Positions 26,076 to 38,791 of a DNA stretch of 64,000 bases are shown in pieces. Source of the DNA: Tenodera sinensis (taxonomy: Eukaryota; Arthropoda; Insecta; Mantodea; Mantidae). The translations under genes and the position numbers were made by a program. The stretch spans positions 166,642,694-166,706,693 of the forward strand of contig CM060962.1 in NCBI GenBank assembly GCA_030765045.1, given 5' to 3'. Each line of letters begins with the position of its first letter. Within the stretch, counting starts at the first letter, position 1. The notes beneath the pieces were generated by a model. It searched no databases, was not told where the DNA came from, and saw only the letters and a list, made by a program, of their open reading frames with translations.

Positions 26076-26990
26076 AGCTAGCTAACAGGAACACCATGTG
26101 CTTTGCTGCAGGTACTGCGCCCATGGACATAGCGCAGAGAACTGTGCAGCACTACTGTGGTGCTGCTTTGCCAACAGTGAGCTGCAAGCTTCATGACCTG
26201 TGCCACTGTTGCCAGTACTGCAGCTGGTACTGTGATGGCAATAGCCATTTCACATTTCAGGCGCAGTGCCCATTGTACCCTCGCCAGCAATAAACACCAC
26301 AGCTGCCACAGACAGCATTGCGAATAGATCACCTCCAACTGCACCGGTCTCCACCGCCATTAACCCATTGCAGGAGTCGTCCAGGACCTGCATACAGAGA
26401 TCCTGAACTTGAGCTCCTGCCTGGGCTTCATTGAAGAAGCACTGCACAGCATCATCGCTGCCGTCTACACCATTCATGCCCAAGTGATCAACAGTGGCTC
26501 CAGACTAGTATCCATAGAGGGCACATTCTCCAGCATCACCACTGCCATCACTGCCATTCCTGACAGCTTCCTCTGCTGTTTCACAAACATAGAAACTGGG
26601 CTACAAGAACTGCAATCCATCTACACTTCATCTCATCAGAGCTTCCGAGAAACATGTGTACAGACCTTAACACCATAGACAAGACACTGGAAGAAACTAC
26701 TCACCACATACAACAATTCAACCAAATTAATAGACAACAGTATGTCCAAATCAACAGACAACAGTGCAACCAAATCAGCAACATAACAGAACCTATGTTA
26801 AACCTAGCTAATTCCAGGCAAATACTACACATGCCATGCACTGGCAAGGCAACTGGCTTAAACCATTGCAAATGCATGACAATTCATTGGTACTGCATGC
26901 AGGGCCTCAGTCATGGCTTGAGCTTAGTATCACACCTAAGCCGCTCCCTTCCATTGGAAGGCAGCAACCTCACATTACTAGAATAATGCA
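26076..26990 (+). pseudogene. Unrecognised GC-richer block with broken coding-like frames
   Basis: This block is clearly richer in G+C than its surroundings. It carries a plus frame (26409-26678) rich in Ser, Thr, Ile and Ala with heptad-like spacing: LGFIEEALHSIIAAVYTIHA, then SSITTAITAIPDSF. It continues after a frameshift into a Gln/Asn-rich helix (INRQQCNQISNI). This resembles the C-terminal tails of Myb/SANT-like proteins carried by some Harbinger-type transposons, but I see no Myb domain here and the assignment is only a guess. It starts immediately after the LINE tail at 26075. Confidence 0.3.
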
Positions 26991-27244
26991 GGTGATTATG
27001 CGGTACTGCACTGAATATACATAAAATAAAATAAGAAAGTAAATAAAACAAATCTCTAATTATACTCTAGGCTGCAGTCTGCAGTCCAAGTTTGCAAAGC
27101 AGAACAGTAATTGTATGAAATTCCAGGACCTAATTATGAGTATCCGTAAACTGATTGCAGAACAGTTACCGATTTGGAAAAAAAGGCATTAGTTGTTTGT
27201 TTTCATTATATTTATTTGTACGTGAAAGAGCATTCCGTAACTTA

Positions 27245-28058
27245 TTTTTACTTTCTCTACTGGTAAGTAGAGGAAGTATTGCATTCCACCCAAAAATTTG
27301 ATGTTGAGATTTCACCAGAAATATGTTTTGAGGCCCCCTGAATACAAAAAAAGCAGAAATAGGAAAAGGTCTGCATGTGTGTGTCTGTCAGACTGTGGAC
27401 AGCATAACTAAAAAAACCAAAAGTCGGTTAAAAACCAAAGTTGGTATTTAAGTTTAATGTCTTTCAAGGATGCAACATGAAGATTTTGAAGAAACTTGCT
27501 CCACCTTAAACTACCCTTTACATGGAAAATTTTTATTAAAATGACATATGTTTGAGATATTTTTATGACAAATCAAATGTATATTTTGAATTTCCTGGCT
27601 ATAGCCTATGTACCCCTGTTTACTCTGGATGACTTTTGAATAACTCGTAAACCAGAAGAGATAGACAAAACCTTACTGCACAAAAAATGTAAATCTTGGT
27701 AAAACACACAATTTATGTCTGAATAAATTTTTTTGTGGAGTGAACCATTTCAGAGATATTCCTTGTTATTTGTGTGAGCTTCAGAAAACTCAAAACTTTC
27801 GTGAAATGGAACACCGTTGTTCATATTTTTATATGTTAAATGAGCAAAGAGAATGGAATCTCAAAGGTTTAAAAGATTTGACTATCACTCAAAGCCTACT
27901 GTATTCTATTATTCCTCTTGCACTTACAAGGAAATAAGCAATAACTTCTGCAAACGTGTATCTCAACTAACATGAAGAAAATCTAGGAATAAGAGTTTGT
28001 AAGAATGGTTAGTACAAGAGTAGAGAAAGTCATGTGGGTGCAACACATCAGATTTTTT
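27245..28058 (+). mobile_element. ~0.85-kb abundant repeat, copy D (best-preserved ends)
   Basis: The 12-mer ACTTTCTCTACT at 27250-27261 is repeated exactly inverted at 28019-28030. A perfect hairpin (7-bp stem 27255-27261/27266-27272, loop ggta) lies at the start. A TG-rich core (tgtgtgtgtctgtcagactg) is at about 27375-27395. The end is CAACACATCAGATTTTTT. There is no credible ORF. Confidence 0.85.
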
Positions 28059-28064
28059 GACATA

Positions 28065-28480
28065 GTTCCTACCATTGTTTAGGCACATGTCATGGCGGGG
28101 AATAACCTTTGGTATGCCCTGTCCAAAAAGAAAAGATACCGCCAGTGACAATTTCATGCAGAACAGTTTTTGAAGTTTGTGGAAACACATCATAAAGCAT
28201 TCTTATTGTGAACCACCTGCTTTCACAAATTGCCTCATTCACTCGTTCAACCAGTGACAACAGAAGATCGCCCACTCCGTGCTTTGCCATTAACATTGGA
28301 TCATGCATCAAAAAATTGCCTAACCCACTTTCTCACCATTCCATATGTCATTACATTTTCAGAGTAAATCTCTGCAAGTTGACGATGAATTTTAGTTGGC
28401 TTCAAAAGTCGTATTACAGAACTCACTTCACAGTTGGTGGGATCAGAAATTGTCACTAGCAACTGTAAACACAATATCAT
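28065..28480 (-). pseudogene. Mariner transposase N-terminal fragment
   Basis: The minus strand encodes, across several frames, CEVSSVIRLL, KIHRQLAEIYSENVMTYGMV and RKWVRQF. After a shift it continues with ERVNEAICESRWFTIRML and VFPQTSKTVLHEIVT. These are the paired helix-turn-helix segments of a mariner (Mos1/SETMAR-type) transposase. The catalytic half is missing. It directly adjoins copy D of the ~0.85-kb repeat. Confidence 0.75.
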
Positions 28481-29084
28481 CTGGCTGTAATGGCATCAGT
28501 GGACAGACAAGAAACCAGAGATGAGTACACATGCTTGTAACTGCAACAGTAGAGCGAAATGGTACTTACTTTCTGGACATGCCTCATATTTATTTTTACT
28601 TTCTCTACTATTTGTAGTAAGTTGAGGAAGTATTATATTCCATCCAAAAATTCAATGTCAAGATTTCACTGGAAATATATGTCTTGAGGCCCCCTGAATA
28701 CAACAACAACAACAAAACAAAAAACAAACAAACAACCATTTTTAGAAAAATATTTGTGTGTGTCAGTCTGAGGGCACCATAACTCAAAAACTAAAATTTG
28801 GTTAAAAACCAAAGCTGGTATTTAAGTTTAATGTCTTAAGAATTTGACACGAAAATTTTGAAGAAAATTCCTCCACCCTAAACTACCCTTTACAAAGAAT
28901 ATTGCTAGAAAATTTTGATTTTTTCGAAAATAGCTCGAATGATTTTTATGAAAATGATGACAAATGAAATGTACATTTTGAATTTCCTGGCTATAGTCTA
29001 TATAGTTCTGTTTACTCTGGATGACTTTTGAATAGCTCGTAAACTGTAAGAGATAGACCAAATCTTACCATACAAAAAATTTAA

Positions 29085-30187
<1,103 letters not shown>

Positions 30188-32755
30188 CTTTATTAGCTTA
30201 TAGACTTTGTTACAAGTTTCAAGCCTCGTCAGAGATAAACAAGCAAGATTTACAATCTATATACAAGCAGTTTTATACAATCTAGTATTTCATTTACAAA
30301 TTATTTACAGTTCATCTATTCTATACAAGCATTTTTTAATTAAGTATGTTTTAAGCTCTTTTTGAAATACATTACCACTTAGCACTTTTAATTCATTTGG
30401 TAGTTTATTGTACAAGATTTTACCCATTATTAAGGGATCCTTCTCTGTGGTTTTTTTATTTACATTTCCTCTGTAATAATGTGTTGTATTCTAGTACCAT
30501 ACTTATGACTGTCTTTTATTTGTAGAGGATTCTTATTTGCTACAAACATTATTACCTTATAGACATACAGTGACACTACAGTTTGTATTCTGGCTTTTAC
30601 AAAACTATCTTTACACGATTCTCTATTCTGTAGATTGAATATACATCTTATACATCTCTTCTGCAATTTCAATACTCTATTTACATTTGTGATACTTGAG
30701 TTACCCCAGACCTCGATTCCATATTGCAAATGTGGATGAATTAGACCATAATAAACTGATTTTAAGTAGTCTGGATTTAGATATTTTGATAGATTTCTTA
30801 GTATATATAAACAGGAACTAATTTTATTGCAGATATAATCTATGTGCATTTTGAATGTCATATTTTCGTCCAAGATTATTCCCAAAAATTTGGTGCTTTC
30901 TATTTGTTGAATGCTTTCATTGTTTATCATTACACTGAGAACATTATTGGACCTATTATTTCGGTGTTTGAACATGATTATATTGGTTTTTTGAGGATTT
31001 ACTTTCACCTTGTTGCATTTTAGGTAATTTTATTACAAATATTATTTGTTTCAACATTTATTACTGTGTTTAAATTATTTGTGTCTTTATTGGCAAATAC
31101 AACTGAGGTATCATCTGCGTATGTTATTATTTTGTAATTTGTAGATTTTGGAAGGTCATTTACATATAGTATAAATAAGAGAGGCCCGAGTACTGATCCT
31201 TGAGGGATGCCTACTTTCACTTGTTCATAACATGATTTAACTGATTTTAGTGTACATCCTTCTTGATAGCGGATTTCAGTGCATTGTGCCCGATTTTCTA
31301 GAAAGGATTTTATAATTTCAATGCATTTACCTCGAATGCCGTATTTCTCTAACTTTTCTAGTAGCAATACATGCGCCACACTATCAAACGCCTTAGATAA
31401 GTCAAGGAATATTCCAACTGTTTTGCCAGAGTTTTCAAGTTCTTGTAATATTACATGATACAGCTCGGCTATAGCAGTAGTTGTGGAGAATTTCTTCCTA
31501 AAACCATGTTGCGATGGGTAAAACAAGTTAAATTTATTCAGGAATTCTATTAATCTACTACTTAATATACTCTCAAATACTTTAGCAAATACTGAGGTCA
31601 GTGTTATAGGCCTGTAGTTTCCAATTTGATATTTATCTCCCTTCTTGAATATTGGTCTAACTATACTAAGTTTTAAGGTTTCAGGAAATTGTTCATCATT
31701 TAACGATGCATTTATTAAATGGGTTAGGATACCAGCTAATGTATCCCTACAATATTTTAGTGTTTTAGTTGAGATTTCATCCCACCCACAAGATGCTTTA
31801 TTTTTTAATTTATTTATAATCTTTTTCACTTCTTCTGTTGTTTCTTCCAAGAAAATGGTTGGAACCATCCCAATATTAACAGATGGTGCACCATCAACCT
31901 TAGGTTCATCTTTTACTACATTTAGAAAATATTTATTAAAGAGTTGACATATTTTCTGTGGATTATCAATCACTTGATCATTCTCTTTTAACGTTATATT
32001 GTCAATCTTGTTTTTACTTATACTGCTTTCATTTACAATCTCCCATACCGTCTTAACTTTATTATTTGAGTTTACTATTTTCTCTCTGTATTGTTGCTTT
32101 TTTAGGTTAGTCAATGCCCTTGAGTACTGTTTTTTTAAGTTTATGTATCTGTTTTTATAGGCTACGAGATTTGTAGATTTGTAAAAAATGTAAGAATCTT
32201 TCATTTTCTCTCTCAGTTCTTTTAATTCCAAAGGAATTTTAATCTTCTGTTCACCCCGTTTAGTTATTTTACTCTTTTGTGTCGGACATGCTATGTTTAG
32301 ATGCGTATTTAATATTTTATAAAAATTGTCCCATTTTCTGTTACTGTTTAGCTCACTATATACTAACCTCCAATCTTCTTGGCTTAGGCTTTCCTGAAGC
32401 CTCATTAGGTTATTTTCATTAGTTTGTCGTTTTGTTATATATATATTTTTTTCCGGGATTATATTTCTTCCTGATATTGACAATATTTGAGCACAATGAT
32501 CCGAAATACAAAACTCCTCTACTTTCACTTTATAACTGTCCTGCGCTAGATTGCTAATTACATAATCTATAGCAGTGGATGAAGTAGGTGTGATTCTTGT
32601 TGGCTGTCTAACGGCATCATGTAGGTTATAGCTTCTTAATATATCATTTAAACTTTTATAGTCCCCTGTATTTTCACAAGAATTTATGTTTAAGTCACCC
32701 ATAATTATTATGTTTTTCTTATTTATACAGGTTCTGTTTAGAAAATTATCCAGGC
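30188..32755 (-). mobile_element. CR1/Jockey-group LINE, 5'-truncated
   Basis: The element inserted into copy E of the ~0.85-kb repeat. It is truncated at 32755 within the endonuclease domain. The coding part ends at 30305, and a ~120-bp 3' UTR ends in aataaagatta followed by (TTA)n on the minus strand. I found no clear target-site duplication, which is common when the tail array abuts the target. Confidence 0.9.
30305..32755 (-). pseudogene. LINE ORF2: endonuclease (partial) and reverse transcriptase
   Basis: The frame is open from the truncated 5' end: MGDLNINS, the endonuclease Asp/Asn motif (about 32690), is followed by IDYVISN and SDHCAQIL. A long linker leads to RT: SIVRPIFKKGDK, NYRPITLTS, FLDLSKAFDSVAHV (motif A), VGIPQGSVLGPLLF (motif B) and ITYADDTSVVF (motif C, YADD). 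Then come FLGIILDENMTF and the C-terminal NRESCKDSF, GKILYNKLPNEL and KKCLYRIDEL. Two frameshifts break it, near 31010-31020 and near 30485. No RNase H domain is present. The three frames lie at 31020-32755, 30460-31008 and 30305 to about 30485. Catalytic motifs are intact, so the copy looks fairly young, but it is truncated and frameshifted. Confidence 0.9.
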
Positions 32756-33120
32756 TCTTGCTAACACATACAATTTATGTCCAAATAAACTTTTTTGTAG
32801 AGTGAACCATTTCGAAGATATTCCTTGTTATTTGTGTGAGTTTCTGAAAACTTTCATCAAAAGGAACATTGTTCATTTTTTTATGTTAGCCATGTAAAAA
32901 GAATGGGATTTGAAAGCTTTAAAAGATTTGGCTATCGCTCAAAGCCTACTGTATTCTAATATTCATTCCCCTTGCACCCACCTACAAGGAAATAAGCAAT
33001 AAGATAATTTCTGCAAATGTTTATCTCAACTAACAGGAACAAGATAGAGGAATAAGAGTTTGTAAGAATGGTTAGTACTAGACCAGAGAAATTCATGTGA
33101 ATGCAACACATCAGATTTTT

Positions 33121-33823
33121 AATAGAAGGAGAAGGTCTATTTATGTCCATACATTAACAGAGGTGAAAGCAGTATATCTCTCCCTTAGTTTTTACCTTTT
33201 CCTAATATTTAACATGTATCAAAGTTTAAACATCCATAAAATGTATTCCTGACTGTTAAGTTGAATTTTCTGGATTACAATAGCAATTATTGTCAGAAAA
33301 GCCCATGAAATCTGCTGTTGTAACTTCCAAGTTCATTTAAGTGCAATATCTTCTGCTGTAGTAGAAACTTGTAATTTTATCAGAATTCTGGTATGTGTCT
33401 TTTGCACAGGTGATGATCCTCATAAAACCAAGAAGTTATACAAGGAAAGACAACTTGCACATCTTCATATTATTCATCTGGTACCTACTAGAGTGAAAAT
33501 TTGGGAAACAGTTTTGGAGAATAATTAAAGTCATGCAGCATACCAGTCAGTATCTAAGTTGGAAGAAATATTAACTAAGACCTTTAGTCCCAAAATGAAT
33601 AACCTTTCCTTTTTGTAGAAAAAGGGTTATTGTGAGGGACCGATTTTTCTTCTAGTTCTCATTTCATTTATAGACGTTTTTAGGTTCAGAGAAGATAAAA
33701 CCACAAAAAGTGATATTTCAGTAACAGCAGATTTGGATTCAAGAAAGTCAATCTCCTAACTCAGCTCTTAACAAACGAGAATCAGTAAAGCAGATCTCTC
33801 TGCCAGCTGTGTTGCAGCAATAT
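33121..33823. other. No element recognised
   Basis: AT-rich sequence after copy E with no coding or repeat signature I can support. Confidence 0.4.
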
Positions 33824-34067
33824 TGTGGCTAATGAGATAGACAGGCTACAGCATGGAATTAGCTGATTCTCCTAGCCCAGGTATGGCCCAATGAAGTTAA
33901 ACTACAATCACCCAATACATCCATATTCCAAACAACCAAAGAAATTGCTTGTTGAATTTGTACAAACCATAGAGTTATATCATAATGCTATACATGTTAG
34001 CTATGTTTCAGACCACCATTGCTATGTAACTGAGTCACACCATAGCCTGTCTATCTCGCTAGCCACA
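33824..34067. mobile_element. Short MITE with ~24-30-bp inverted ends
   Basis: TGTGGCTAATGAGATAGACA at 33824-33843 continues aggcta. Near 34042-34067 the inverse sequence (tagcctgtctatctcgctag, then ccaca) matches with about two mismatches. The 244-bp element has no coding capacity, and no clear flanking duplication was seen, so the superfamily is undetermined. Confidence 0.65.
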
Positions 34068-34292
34068 AGTGAGATCATGTGACCGTTAGCTTTATTATTA
34101 TCTCTCAGATCATGTTTACGAGTATGTGAGCCTTCTAATATCTTTCATAAGCTTTTTCAATTGAAAATGTTCAAAATTAGGAAGATATAATGAAGACATT
34201 TTGTTGGTTGTTTAAACCTAAGTTAATAGGGTAACATTCTACATAAATTCATTTCAAGGAATCTAATGGGTGCAAAAAACAATGTGCAGAAA

Positions 34293-34550
34293 CATGGGCG
34301 TCGGCACACCCTTTTTCAGGGGGGACCACATGTTGGAAGTTTGCAATCAAACCATATCAATTCATTATTTTGTTCTCAAAACTCATAGTATTTGCTGTGG
34401 ACAACCATATTAATTTATGCTAAATGAAAATTGTTCTTTACATCAAAATTCAAATAATGGTCTAACAATCAGTAATCATTTGCATATTGAGTGCATTAGA
34501 TTCCAAGGGGGGCCTGTGGCCCCCCTTGCCTCCCCTTCGCAACACCCATG
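34293..34550 (-). mobile_element. hAT-type MITE, copy 1 of a three-copy family
   Basis: Its ends are CATGGGCGTCGGCA and, inverted, CATGGGTGTTGCGA. The 8-bp flanks are TGCAGAAA and TGTAGAAA (7 of 8). The interior (ttggaagtttgcaatc, aattgttctttacatc) is the reverse complement of the copies at 44645-44916 and 62852-63241. It has G- and C-rich ends and an AT-rich middle. Confidence 0.8.
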
Positions 34551-35261
34551 TGTAGAAAATTCGTAAGAGTACAAAGGCTACTTAGCAAACTAAGAATTTT
34601 GAGGCTAGGAACAGGGGTCGCAGAAGTTCTCTTTTTTATTCTTTTTTATTATGGTACATACTTCAGCATGGCATGTCAGATGTAAACAAAATATACTTAT
34701 CAGTACCAGTCACTGTCTCTAGCTGTGTCTGATGGTCAATGCTGCACTTGTGTTGTGAACCTGAGTGGTATGCTACCTGATACCAAATGCTCATCTTGTT
34801 TAGCACAAAGATTACAGTGCAGAACGTACATATAATGGTTAGCTTGTCACTGTACTCCAATATTCATTAGTTGTGACAGTACATACCATTTATGTAATAG
34901 ATTACATTTCTTTTTCACTGGGAAATGATGTTTCATGTAGTCACATTTCATTTAGGTTCATACAGCACTCCTGCTGTTATACTGCAACTGTGATCCCATG
35001 CTTCTAAACTTAGAATGCTTAGCTTAGTATTGACTTTCTACTCTACAATTTTCTGCAACCCATACATTTTGAGTTGAAATATTAATTGTAAAAGTAATGT
35101 TACTGTACTTTAATTCCAGTGAACATCAACCAAACTTGTAGCTATCTTAACTTCAGTTCTTTATTAAACAAAATGAGATTTTATGCAAAAGAAATTATCC
35201 ATAAATTTTTATCATCATCCCTTATTAAATATAATCTTTGTTAGTTTATAAAAAGACAAGT
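34551..35261. other. No element recognised
   Basis: AT-rich, with only short open frames. Confidence 0.4.
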
Positions 35262-35698
35262 GAATGAGGAATGAGTGAGGCAGTGAGTGAGTGAGTGAGT
35301 GAGTGAGTGAGTGAGTGAGTCAGTCAGTCAGTCAGTCAGTCAGCCACTCAGTCAGTCAGTCAGTCAGTCAGTCAGTCAGTCAGTCAGTCAGTCAGTCAGT
35401 CAGTCAGTCAGTCAGTCAGTCAGTGAGTCAGTGAGTCAGTCAGTGAGTCAGTCAGTCAGTGAGTCAGTCAGTGAGTCAGTGAGTCAGTCAGTCAGTCAGT
35501 GAGTAAGTAAATAAGCCAGTCAGTCAGTCAGTCAGTCAGTCAGTCAGTCAGTCAGTGAGTCAATGAGTCAGTCAGTCATTGAGTCAGTCAGTGAGTCAGT
35601 CAGTCAGTCAGTCAGTCAGCCAGTCAGTCAGTCAGTGAGTCAGTCAGTAAGTCAGTCAGTCAGTGAGTCAGTGAGTGAGTCAGGCAGTCAGTCAGTAC
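35262..35698. repeat. GTGA/GTCA tetranucleotide array
   Basis: About 435 bp of 4-bp units. It begins as (GTGA)n and becomes mainly (GTCA)n with scattered GTGA variants. Long Ser-Val-Gln frames across it are repeat artefacts. Confidence 0.97.
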
Positions 35699-35808
35699 GA
35701 AGTAACTAAATAAATAAATAAATGAGCCTGCATCCACAGGGTGTAGATTTGCAAATACATAATTAATTTTCATGTTAATATGGTATATAAGCATTGTAAA
35801 ATTCAAAC

Positions 35809-35950
35809 CAGTAACAAGGAGTATCTCAGAAATGGTTAACTCCAGAAAAAAATTTGACATAAATTATGTACTCTAACAGGATCTACATCTACATTCACAT
35901 CTTTGTGTAGTACGATTTTGCATATCTCTTATGGTTTATCAGTTATGCAG
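35809..35950 (-). mobile_element. ~0.85-kb abundant repeat, fragment G
   Basis: It matches the inner part of the family in the minus orientation (agtaacaaggagtatctcag, gacataaattatgtac, gtttatcagttatgcag). Both ends of the element are missing. It lies about 110 bp from the GTCA array. Confidence 0.7.
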
Positions 35951-36934
35951 TCAGGCGGAGGTAGAATGCTAGCTGGACAAGTCCAATGGCACAGGGGCTG
36001 TGCAGATAGAACAGAGATTCATGTTGACATGTCTTAAACCTTTTTAAAGTTTAAACATGAAATTTTTAAGGTTTATAATCAATGATATTTAGAGGACTAA
36101 CTTAGTCCTATTTCTATTTAGCCATTTTAGTCAGTTGAAGAATACCTACAGGATTTAATTGCTCAAGGATGACTATTTTTCCAAGTCATTTTGTTGTTAT
36201 ATTAAACATGCCTTGAGTGAATATGCAAAACTTCATATCCCCATTCTCATAGAAATATTTATGGTATTACAAAGAAAGAAGAAAAGCATTATTAAAAAAT
36301 TATTCTATATCATTTATGTTTACTTATATTGTATATTAGAAGCCTTTCTACAAGTAAGACTTACTATAAAATAATACAATCCCAAACATAATGTATTCTT
36401 CACCCAAATATGTACCTGTTCATCAGGCTCAAGATTTTTATAGTTTCTTCATGCAAGCAACCCTAATAAAAGCTATCTGTTTTGCAAAGCACTCAAAACG
36501 GACATTTACAGCATATTTAAGAACTTACTAAAATGCATATGCCTACACAGCTTAGCACTGTAATAGTTATCTAAGAATTTAAATAAGTATGTAAAATTAT
36601 AAAAGTAAGGCGCATTTAAAACTCAGTTGTTGATTTTTAAGAAAGCTGAATAAGATGCATTCAATCTGTGGTCTTGTGAAGCACAGTAAGTCTTTTTGCA
36701 GAGCCTCTATTTGTCAGCAAACATGCACAGCAAAATGATTTGTTTAAATGTTATTTATTTTCTGTTTTAAGTAAAGGAGAATATGCAGTTTTGAGATGAA
36801 TCCCTTCACGAAAATGCACTGTCAGGAATAATGAGTATGTGGGAAACTAAAATTAGATATACATGGTACCACGAAAACGAAAAGGTTCTGAATAGGCTAC
36901 ACAGTGTTTTGTCTGTACACGTTCTCTGCACTCG
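35951..36934. other. No element recognised
   Basis: AT-rich. The plus frame at 36159-36374 has no recognisable domain. Confidence 0.4.
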
Positions 36935-37830
36935 TCCGCCGCTATTATAGAAAGGTGCAGATGAAACCATACAACATTTTCAAAACTACATTTAAAGGCT
37001 TTACTTACTAACTTTATGAAAGGAGATGCTGAAAGTGGCCACTGTCATTGTCCATACATTTTTGGTACCTCTTTAGGAAATTATTGATCACTTGCCATAC
37101 TTCACGTTTAGAAATGCTTGCAATTTCCTGGTGAATATTTTCTTTTAATTCTTCCAAAGTGTGTGGGTTTGTCTTGTACACTTTATATTTTAAGTTATCC
37201 CAAAGATAGTAACCACAGGGGGTTAGATCAGGGACAGAGGGAGCCATAAATCTCTCCTAATAATTTTGTCCTGAAACACACTTTCAAATGTTCTCATCGA
37301 AAGATTGACCATATGACCTGTTGCAGAGCCTTGCTGAAAAAAGGCAAAATCATGCTCCCTGTCTGTGAATTCTCTAAAAAAGGGGCAAAATTATATTCAT
37401 CTATGTACAGGTGTCAACTGTTGACTCTAAAAGAATTGCTCTAAACTCAGAACCTAATATTGTTCATGAAGTACCCCTTCAGGTGGAAAAAAATTGATGT
37501 ATGGTATGCCATTAGTGGAGAAAGGTTACTCAGACCTCCAATAAGTGATTTCCATCTCTGGGGCAACTTAAAACAAAAAGTGCACTTGACAAACCCACAC
37601 ACTCTGGAAGAATTAAAGCAAAATATCCGCCAAGAAATAGCCAGCATTTCTCAACGTGAACTACAGCGAATGATAGATAGTTTTCCAAAGAGGTGCCAAA
37701 ACTATATGGACAACAATGGTGCTACTTTTAGCATCTCCTTTCATAAAGTTGGTAATTAAAACCTTTAAAAGTAGTTTTAAAATGTATGGTTTCATCTGTA
37801 CCTTTCTATAACAGTGGCAGGCGGCAATGA
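36935..37830. mobile_element. Fold-back pair of IS630/mariner-like transposon ends
   Basis: Two copies of the same transposon 3' half lie in opposite orientation. The left arm on the minus strand encodes VPDLTPCGYYLWDNLKYKVY, then TNPHTLEELKENIHQEIASI (37014-37247). The right arm on the plus strand encodes FHLWGNLKQKVHLTNPHTLE and RQEIASISQRELQRMI (about 37535-37759). The outer ends are inverse of each other (tatagaaaggtgcagatgaa near 36950 and ttcatctgtacctttctata near 37792). The catalytic Asp motif PDLTP is kept only on the left. No intact transposase is present. Confidence 0.8.
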
Positions 37831-38791
37831 GCACCAAGAATGCGAATAGGGAAAACACTGCACGGCCTGTTTGGAACTTTTTTTGCTCTCCCCATACAAT
37901 GCTGCAACAAAAGCTACAATTCAAGGTCCTACAATATTTGGACTTTGTTCTACATTGCTTCTTTGCTTTTTCTTTCACTTTTTGTAATGCTAGGGAACAT
38001 TTTAAGAATCCTAAAAATAACTGTTCATGAAGTACTTAAACTTTATCTAGCTGCACCCCTTTATAACAAAAATGCCATGCATCTTGCTTCTTGTTTTGCT
38101 GTGTTTGTGCCAAACAACATGCAAAAGGAAGAACACTAACTTACTATAAACTGCACGACTAAAGAGTTGAATTAATATTCTGCACAGGAACACCATCCAA
38201 CCTGCAGTGATAAAATAAAAGCTTCCCATCACATAAAATGGGGTAGCTTCAAACTTGAGATCCCGGTTATATTGAGAATTTTGTAGTCTACTTTCCTTTA
38301 AACATGCCTAATTTCATATCTGCAGTCTGTGCAAGCCCATTTTGAAGTCGTAATTAAAAAAAAAACTACAATGAGAATCATTACAGTTAGTATGACATCT
38401 CTGTGTGATATTTTGTTGCAATATCCGTTAGTCTTAATGTTTTTATGCTAGTTAGTAGAATTGTAATGAAATATCTCAATGGTATTGTGTTTGAAGACAT
38501 TGGTAACAATTAATATACTAAATAATTAACTTAGAAAAAATTATTCATGCAAACAAAACCACACTCTAATAGTCATAATTAATAAATTCCATAATGATTT
38601 ACATAACCCTGCAACATGTTATCTAACATTGCAGCTGGGTATATTTAGTTCTTGATTTATTCATGCTCTTTATGCATATTTTATTGCTAATTTTCATACA
38701 TTCTGATTCCATTGGTAATTTGCACCTAAAATATTTAATATTTATTGATTATATCTTTTATCTATAAGATCTAAAATTTGGTATATATATA
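37831..38791. other. No element recognised
   Basis: AT-rich spacer between two DNA transposons. Confidence 0.4.

Noticed and set aside
35262..35698. Regular short repeats, as in a CRISPR array
   Set aside because: There are no spacers, units are 4 bp, and the genome is eukaryotic. It is a tetranucleotide microsatellite.
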